Shown piece after piece: positions 57,860 to 64,000 of a stretch of DNA of 64,000 bases. The stretch is taken from NCBI GenBank assembly GCA_964019165.1, contig OZ025279.1:1920501-1984500 (forward strand), in the 5' to 3' direction. Every line of letters starts with the position of its first letter. Position 1 is the stretch's first letter. This DNA is from Mastigias papua. Taxonomy: Eukaryota > Cnidaria > Scyphozoa > Rhizostomeae > Mastigiidae. The notes beneath the pieces are model-generated. The model was given only the letters and a program-made list of their open reading frames with translations, was not told the DNA's origin and searched no databases. A program made the position numbers and the translations under genes.

Positions 57860-60298
57860 ATGGGTGATATAAACTGCGATCTATCCCAGGAATTGGAGGG
57901 ACTTTCGTCGGATAGCAATTCCAGGCATTTACTTAATTTATACCAGCTGTTCAGTCTTAAACAGATTATTAAAGAACCAACTAGGGTCACATTATCAACA
58001 TCTACACTCATTGACCATATAGCTACGACTTGCACGGACAATGTTTTAGATTCGGGGGTACATAAAGTAGCGTTGAGCGACCATTACATGGTCTTTTGCA
58101 AACGGAAACTCAACGCTGCCGTTGGTGGGAGCCATAAGATGATTAAAACTAGAAATATGAAAAAATTTAACCATGAGGCTTTTATAGCCGATGTTTCAAG
58201 AGTCTGCTGGGAGAATGTTGTTAGTAAATCTAGTGACATTAATGTTATCATTAGAGAATGGTCATCCGTATTTTCTGCTATTATTGAAAAGCATGCTCCA
58301 ATAAGAGAGATTAGGGTTTCTGATAAGAATTCTCCATGGATTACGAATGAGCTTAAGTCCTTGATGAAATCCAGGGATAGACTTAAAAAAGCTGCTATTA
58401 AACACAAATCTCCAGCCATGATGGGTAGATATAAAACAGCCCGTAATAAAGTAAACAACCTTAATGTCACACTAAAAAGGCAATATTTCACTAACAAGAT
58501 TATTGAGTGCAAAGGTAATATGAAAGAAACTTGGAAGACAACTAACGCACTTCTCAATAAGCGCAGCAAATCAACCAACATCACATCTCTTAGTGTAGGA
58601 GACATTGAAATCCATGAGAAAAATGAAATCTCAAACAAGATGAACGATTACTTTTGCACTATTGGCAAAGAGTTAGCTGATAAAATTGATCCATCTCCAA
58701 ACCCGCTTTTAGTTGGTAACTACAGGATAAATGAAGGTAATAAAACGATGAAATTTACAAAGATTAACGAACAAAATATTAGGGATGCCATTGGTAAAAT
58801 AAAAACATCTAAGGGCTTTGGAAACGACAATATCTCTAGTTATTTTCTGAAACTTGCCTTGCCTTACATCGTCAAATCGCTAGCGTACATGTTTAACAAG
58901 TCCTTAGAGGATAGGGAGTTTCCTTCTCTTTGGAAAATTGCTAGAGTTATTCCTATTTTCAAAGACGGAGATAAAAGCGCCAAAGAAAACTATAGGCCAA
59001 TATCAGTCCTCCCAGTCGTTTCAAGGCTCTTTGAAAAATTAGTGTACAACCAACTTTATGAGTATTTAAACTCGAATGATCTCTTAGCTCCGAGTCAATC
59101 TGGATTCAGATCACTTCACTCAACAGCCACTGCTCTTTTGAAATGTACTAATGATTGGTACAGCAGCTTAGATGTGGGAAAACATGTTGGGGTTATATTT
59201 GTTGATTTGAAAAAAGCTTTTGACACAGTTGATCACAAAATCCTAGTGCAAAAGCTTGCTCACTACGGTATCCACTCTTCGGAGCTAATGTGGTTTAAGT
59301 CGTACCTCTCTAATCGCTCCCAGTTTACAAGGGTTAATGGTGTGGATTCTAAAGTTCAAAATATAGATATAGGTGTCCCTCAAGGCTCGTGTCTTGGCCC
59401 ATTATTATTTTTACTTTATATCAATGACCTTCCTAAAATCACTAATAACGCTAAGGTGTACATGTATGCTGATGACACTAGCCTAAGTCTACAAAATCAT
59501 AGTATGTCCCAGTTAAACAGGGCATTAAACCAGGACCTTCTAGCTCTTGATAAATGGTTGCGGGGAAACAAGCTTTCTCTTAACGTTGCTAAAACGCACT
59601 CCATGGTAATTTCTACTAAACGGAAGCTTGCAATCTTGAAAAATCAAGCTGAGCAATTACATCTGCATATAAGGCATAATGATCTCGATGTTGTTCAATG
59701 CACTAAGTATCTAGGAGTCCATATTGACAATACTCTTGATTGGAAGAATCACATTCAAGAAGTATCGAAAAAGATTTCTCGATCTCTTGGGCTGATAAGG
59801 TATGCCAAAAGGTTTTTACCTTTTGAGTCACTTAAAAATCTGTACACTGGTTTGGTCGATCCACATTTTCGCTACTGTTGCGCAGTCTGGGGTGTCTGTG
59901 GACTTACTGAATTACAGCAACTACAGAAGCTTCAGAATCGCGCAGCCAGAATAATAACTGGAAGCAATTTTGATGCTCCTAGCAAACCTTTAATCATGGG
60001 CCTAGGTTGGAAAACGATCGAAGAACTTATCCAATATGAAACGCAAGTACTTGTCTACAAAGCTAGAAATGGGCTTGCCCCTCAGTACCTCTTCGACATG
60101 TTGGTTGCAAACTATTCTGAGGCCACGTATAATCTACGAAATACTGCCACAGATCTCAAGCTGCCAAAGAGGAATTCCTCTAATGGGCAGAAGGGCTTCT
60201 CCTACAAGGGCTCGAAAATGTGGAACAGCCTACCAACAGAATCGAAGCTAGCACCTAACCTTGCCTCCTTTAAAACGTCTTTGATGCATGATGCATGA
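57860..60298 (+). CDS. Retrotransposon endonuclease/reverse transcriptase ORF, 812 codons from the first in-frame Met
   Basis: The protein nicks target DNA and copies its own RNA. The first part is the end of an apurinic-type endonuclease (GDINCD at 2-7; SDHY at 73-76). The reverse transcriptase follows, with RPISVLPVVSRLFEKLV, FVDLKKAFDTVDH, GVPQGSCLGPLLFLLYINDL and the catalytic YMYADD at about 534-539. The C-terminal part has QNRAARIITG, NLRNT, GSKMWNSLP and ends SLMHDA. The frame stays open upstream to about 57626, so this Met is internal and the annotated start is arbitrary. No in-frame stop breaks the reverse transcriptase, which suggests a fairly recent copy, but truncation of the endonuclease makes it unable to move alone. 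Confidence 0.9.
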   Translation: MGDINCDLSQELEGLSSDSNSRHLLNLYQLFSLKQIIKEPTRVTLSTSTLIDHIATTCTDNVLDSGVHKVALSDHYMVFCKRKLNAAVGGSHKMIKTRNMKKFNHEAFIADVSRVCWENVVSKSSDINVIIREWSSVFSAIIEKHAPIREIRVSDKNSPWITNELKSLMKSRDRLKKAAIKHKSPAMMGRYKTARNKVNNLNVTLKRQYFTNKIIECKGNMKETWKTTNALLNKRSKSTNITSLSVGDIEIHEKNEISNKMNDYFCTIGKELADKIDPSPNPLLVGNYRINEGNKTMKFTKINEQNIRDAIGKIKTSKGFGNDNISSYFLKLALPYIVKSLAYMFNKSLEDREFPSLWKIARVIPIFKDGDKSAKENYRPISVLPVVSRLFEKLVYNQLYEYLNSNDLLAPSQSGFRSLHSTATALLKCTNDWYSSLDVGKHVGVIFVDLKKAFDTVDHKILVQKLAHYGIHSSELMWFKSYLSNRSQFTRVNGVDSKVQNIDIGVPQGSCLGPLLFLLYINDLPKITNNAKVYMYADDTSLSLQNHSMSQLNRALNQDLLALDKWLRGNKLSLNVAKTHSMVISTKRKLAILKNQAEQLHLHIRHNDLDVVQCTKYLGVHIDNTLDWKNHIQEVSKKISRSLGLIRYAKRFLPFESLKNLYTGLVDPHFRYCCAVWGVCGLTELQQLQKLQNRAARIITGSNFDAPSKPLIMGLGWKTIEELIQYETQVLVYKARNGLAPQYLFDMLVANYSEATYNLRNTATDLKLPKRNSSNGQKGFSYKGSKMWNSLPTESKLAPNLASFKTSLMHDA

Positions 60299-60546
60299 AT
60301 TGTATATAGCTTGAAATTATTTTTTTCTTTTTTTTTTTTTTACCAATATATGTTTTGTACTTTTATCATTGTATCTTTAATAATTTTGTAAATAATATTT
60401 TATATAACGGTATATCGCTTTTAGGTAGTAGACATTGTAATTAGGCATTTTTTTTTCAAATTTATTTTTCAAAACATGTATTGTATTTAAATGGAGGGCC
60501 CCTTGAAAAGCAGCTGTAGCTGAAGGGCAACCCTCCTTAAATATTT
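60299..60546 (+). other. 3' untranslated region of the retrotransposon
   Basis: A T-rich stretch followed by GAAAAGCAGCTGTAGCTGAA and GGGCAACCCTCCTTAAATAT just before the TAA repeat. This type of ending is shared by many copies of such elements and is probably the signal recognised by their reverse transcriptase. Confidence 0.6.

Positions 60547-60577
<31 letters not shown>
60547..60577 (+). repeat. (TAA)n tail of the retrotransposon
   Basis: About ten TAA units mark the 3' terminus of the element and its junction with the GPCR-like coding sequence. Confidence 0.9.
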
Positions 60578-60581
<4 letters not shown>

Positions 60582-60921
60582 GATCGGAGCAATTGGACGT
60601 GCGCTGCAAAGGCTTGATACAAAAATGACGAAGATCGGGGCATTGGTTGCACTGTGCACTGCTATGAGTTCTCTTGCCGATATATATCTCAAAGTCATGG
60701 AATTAAATTTCCCGGCAAACACTACAACCGATCTGTCTGGTCAAATTGTGTTGCTAATGACTTGTGTATATATCCTACAACCTTTGTATTGCACTGTGGT
60801 TGGTGTGGGGCTCTCTGTGAAAGATCTGAAACAAGCAATATCTGGACATAAGCATTTCTCCAAACACACCGAAAGCTTATTCCGAAATGTTAAGGTAAAG
60901 CCATCATGGGCAAATCTTTAA
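60577..60921 (+). pseudogene. Class A GPCR-like gene, 3' half (TM6 and TM7), interrupted
   Basis: The frame resumes in the same phase as the 5' half with KKIGAIGRALQRLDTKMTKI, a basic third intracellular loop. TM6 follows (IGALVALCTAMSSLADIYL), then a short loop with an NTT glycosylation site, and TM7 (IVLLMTCVYILQPLYCTVV), where LQPLYC sits in place of NPxxY. The tail ends PSWANL then stop at 60919-60921. Together with 57049-57614 this gives a receptor of about 300 residues with seven helices. Confidence 0.72.
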
Positions 60922-62886
60922 ATTACTCTCTAGAAATAGCTTACCGTATTTCGTCGAAAATAGGCCAGCCTGGAAAATACGCGGGATCATCGATGACTTG
61001 TTGGACGTTTTCGATGAGGACATTCACACAGTGTTACAAAATTAAGTTCTTGCATATCGAACACTTTACGAAAACTTTGAAACTTTGTGCAGAGAATTAG
61101 AAAAATACGAAAAAATCTTCCCTTGTTTCTTCATATCTTCTTACGGAAAATAACTGAAAAACAAGCTGATTCAAAAATAGCTCGAAAATTTAACTCAAGA
61201 CAACACATAAGCCGTGGCCTATTTTCGAGGAAGAGCGGGAAATATCGACGAAGGTTTTAAATGGAAAACAACTCTCATGGAAAATGCATTAGAAGAAAGG
61301 AGGATACCCGTTGGAAAACGCTATTTTTCTACATAGCAACATTCCACAATGAAAGGAAAAATACCGTAATAGCAGAAGAATGTGAGGAGAAGAATACTTA
61401 ACGTAAAGAGTGTCTGCAATTTTGCATGCAAATTGCAATGAAAGTGCACGATTACGAGTGACATACAGTCCCATATTGACTGATGAAAGCATGAATGAAT
61501 TTTGTAAAGCAATGCACTTCGAGAAGTCAGACATCAGCAATATGATCAGAATATCAGTAGGAAAGGGAAGTTATGCCACAGAAACATTGAATCCAATTTC
61601 TTTTTTAATTTTTTATTCCACACGTAACAGATAATTTATGGTACAGCTATTATCGTTAATTCTCCCTTACCTTACATTTTGAAACAATTTGTTAACTCTT
61701 CAGATCTATTTCTACTAAAAAAGAACAACCGAATGTAAAATTGTCTGCTTAAAATCAGTACCTTTCAATACGAAAATAGATAAAAATTTAAGTTACGACA
61801 GTACAGTTAGTGAGTAATATAAAGAATGAGTGTATGCGTGATAGAAATAGCAAACAATGAGAAACTATGAAAAATTACAAGTTCTGTGAGATTATCTCTC
61901 CAGTGATTTTCTCGCCATTTCTACGTCATCGAAAGTTACTGGTCCTCCAGGTAATAAAATTAGGTCTTTTTCTTTGCCAAGAATGTTCTCTGCTTCGTCT
62001 TAAAAGCAAATATGATTATTTTGATCAGACAGAGGAATTTCAAGAATGCAGCAACTACAAATAGCAGACTGAAATCATGACACAATTCTTGGTTATCGGT
62101 GCAGCGATAGTGTATCACTGTTTTTCATACTCAAGTGTGCTCAATTCGGCTTCAACTTCAATAAGCTCTCATACAGCATGACAGCTTTCTCGAGATTATC
62201 AAATGACTACATGATAATGCGGGTAACAGAAAGGCGAGATAGAGAAAAACAGTACATGATACTAGTGGTAAGGTAGGATTCGTTTTACTAACTAAACTCT
62301 AGCTTGCCCTTTCAAATTGGTGAAAAGCAACATTGCAGAAAGGACATCTACATCTGGTAAAATATCTAAGTCTCATAAAAACTGCAAAACCATTCAAAGT
62401 CAGAAACTTCATGTGGGTTTGACCAATATTATATTGAACAGAAAACTGTCACATCATAAGGATCACTAAATATCTCAGTGACAGTATATGCAACTAAAAT
62501 AACTCACCAACAAGAAGCAAAGAAAACACATGTGTTAGTATTAGATAATAATGAATATGAAAAGCAATTACTGACAACTAATCATCAAACAAAAGTTCTT
62601 CACACAACAACAATTATTACCTTCATAGGATATCTATACGAAAGTTGATCAAAAATAACAATGCATTGCCTCAAATACTAACAAAACATGTCAACTTTTA
62701 CGATGGTCTTCGGTCTCTATATCATCTTACTACACTATAATAATGAGACAAAAGAAGGATTGAAAAAATAGCATAAGTATAGCATTTTGTCTTCTGTGGA
62801 CTCTTTTTAAAGCATTGAGGAGAGAAGATTACGCCCAAACACATGAGCTTATGACAACACTGCTAATTCGAATGCTACTCTGTAAT
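60922..62886. other. Intergenic right flank; no gene seen
   Basis: Apart from the MITE-like repeat at 60944-61243, no gene is recognised. The open frames at 61289-61634 and 61867-62064 have no domain and no splice context. Confidence 0.4.
60944..61243. repeat. MITE-like repeat with short inverted ends
   Basis: TATTTCGTCGAAAATAGGCC at about 60948-60967 is matched in inverted form by GGCCTATTTTCGAGGAAGAG at 61217-61236, with a 13-bp perfect core (TCGAAAATAGGCC). The interior does not code. A comparable GC-tract repeat lies at about 41925-42030 (AGCCCCCTGTGG and GGGGAGGGCTTATT), but the two were not shown to be the same family. Confidence 0.45.
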
Positions 62887-63030
62887 GTAATCCCACTGAA
62901 TTGATTCGATAACCTATAAAGAAGACACTGCAAGCAGGCAGGGCTAAACTTGAGAAGTATCATCTTTGCAATGGCCCTGTCTGCTCGCAATGTCGTCTTT
63001 TAACGTTGTCGAATCAATCAGAGGGATTAC
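62887..63030. mobile_element. Fold-back MITE (imperfect palindrome, about 57-bp arms)
   Basis: The left arm 62887-62943 starts GTAATCCCACTGAATTGATT and the right arm 62974-63030 ends with the complement of GTAATCCCTCTGATTGATTC. The arms pair along their whole length with about ten mismatches around a 30-base loop. It encodes nothing. Confidence 0.75.
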
Positions 63031-63587
63031 ACGTTTTTTGTTATAAGAAACCAGTTTATAAGCAAACTAGTACTAGACACGTAAAAAATTAAGAAACTTT
63101 TAGAACTAATACGAAAGAGTTAAGAAATTTTAGAAATTTCTGTGCTATTCAAAATTTTGGGGTTTGTGAAATATATTTCCTCTACGGATGTAACAAGTGT
63201 CAACTAAAAGACGTGAGAAAGACCCTTTGGTTGAGAGGAAGATATGCGCAGTTTTATGAGAAAAGGCACATTGGAACCATTACCTGGTTCAACGCAAAAC
63301 TGAACCAATACCGTATCCTTTTCGACGACCAAAGTGTTGATTTATATAAAGTTTACTGAAACTAACAATGTGGACATGAGGTTGATTTAGATTTAGAACC
63401 GCAATAAAGTCTTTTGTTTGCTATCATGTTAATAGTTTGCTATATCGACGTGTTTTATATCGTTTTCAATGCAATCTTTTTCATTAAATTAAGAAACTTT
63501 TAAGAAACTTTTAGAACTAAAATGTGGCCAAAAATTAATAAACTTTTAGTACTAGGCCTTGAGCTAGGTTTCTTATAAAAAAACGTG
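63030..63587. mobile_element. 558-bp TIR element flanked by TA
   Basis: The left end reads CACGTTTTTTGTTATAAGAA and the complement of the right end reads CACGTTTTTTTATAAGAAAC, both preceded by TA. The arrangement fits a TA target duplication, as in Tc1/mariner-type MITEs. AAATTAAGAAACTTTTAGAA-type blocks occur inside both ends (about 63088 and 63486). No transposase is encoded. Confidence 0.65.
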
Positions 63588-64000
63588 TACATTGCAGAAT
63601 GGCATTCGATTTAAAGAGGTGTGAAATAAAAACTTCCAACAAAATGGGCGTGGCACCCCAGAACTGGTTGTGACTTCTGATAGCACAACCGACACTTCTG
63701 AAGATGATTCTCATATTGCCAACAGCATGCTAGATGCAAATTTGTGACGCCTGTGAGTGAAACAATGCGTGAAACATTCCGCATTATTTTGCAAACAATC
63801 ATAAGACTTCTTGGAAGAAGGCAAGTTTTGCCAGTTAAAGAGCTTTTCCAGGAATTATGACATCTCCTGTGCTCTCTCCCTATGCTACAGGCGTCCAAAG
63901 AGACCGTAAGCTAACAGCTGGCATGAAGGCAGAAACACAATTTGAAATCGCATGCAACAAATTATATAACTCATACACAAGATACAACAAAATTTGAGCA
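63588..64000. other. Right edge; no gene seen
   Basis: A 95-codon minus-strand open frame (63898-63611) is cysteine-containing but matches no family I recognise and has no splice support. Confidence 0.35.

Larger units (their letters stand above)
57615..60577 (+). mobile_element. CR1/L2-like non-LTR retrotransposon, 5'-truncated, inserted in the GPCR-like gene
   Basis: The element begins within the endonuclease domain (IYVKDNLKFLL, then VAWYRPPHDP) and ends in a (TAA)n tail at about 60547-60577, the usual end of many CR1/L2-type elements. Possible imperfect target duplications are AAAAGATGGAACAATCG at 57598-57614 and AAAAGATCGGAGCAATTGG at 60578-60596. It is the most intact retrotransposon in the window, with an open frame from about 57626 to 60298. 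The missing 5' end fits incomplete reverse transcription. Confidence 0.85.

Overview
The window looks like nuclear DNA of an animal, most probably an anthozoan cnidarian (stony coral or sea anemone). It is AT-rich. Its genes have many short exons with GT-AG introns. Non-LTR retrotransposon, SINE and MITE debris fills introns and intergenic DNA. The left-edge gene combines a PAN/apple exon with a fibrinogen-like exon of the kind seen in coral 'skeletal organic matrix protein 5'-like genes. The taxon is an inference; no ribosomal or mitochondrial marker is present.

I rebuilt three multi-exon genes by hand from splice sites and reading-frame phase, all on the minus strand. (1) 31382 to 11393: a terminal uridylyltransferase of the TUT4/TUT7 (ZCCHC11/ZCCHC6) type, 21 coding exons, 1328 aa. 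It has an N-terminal C2H2 finger, an inactive nucleotidyltransferase module, a CCHC knuckle, an active module, a second knuckle and an RGG-rich tail. (2) 43182 to 35049: a chromatin protein with KAT6-like winged-helix/H15 and double PHD modules but a C-terminal SAM domain as in SAMD1, 8 exons, 529 aa. (3) 54016 to 50925: NDUFAF2 (mitochondrial complex I assembly factor), 7 exons, 190 aa. In all three the exon phases join without conflict and end in a stop.

Layout. 0.1-0.4 kb: a tRNA-derived SINE. 1.0-6.6 kb: the PAN/fibrinogen-like gene (minus, partial), whose intron holds a decayed reverse transcriptase split by a 502-bp TIR element with TAA target duplications. 6.6-11.4 kb: intergenic, with two small MITE-like repeats. 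11.4-31.4 kb: the TUT gene, with intronic repeats that include a 150-bp satellite, a reverse transcriptase fragment between 24-bp inverted repeats, a hammerhead-like Penelope motif and long microsatellites. 31.4-35.0 kb: intergenic. 35.0-43.2 kb: the WH-PHD-SAM gene. 43.2-50.9 kb: intergenic, with a second copy of the SINE. 50.9-54.0 kb: NDUFAF2. 57.0-60.9 kb, plus strand: an intronless class A GPCR-like gene cut between TM5 and TM6 by a 5'-truncated CR1/L2-like retrotransposon with a long open reverse transcriptase frame. 62.9-63.6 kb: a fold-back MITE and a TA-flanked TIR element side by side.

The genes form no pathway or operon. They are independent eukaryotic genes: RNA uridylation, chromatin reading, mitochondrial assembly, and secreted or receptor proteins. 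Splice sites and start codons are manual predictions without transcript support; coordinates may be off by a base or so.
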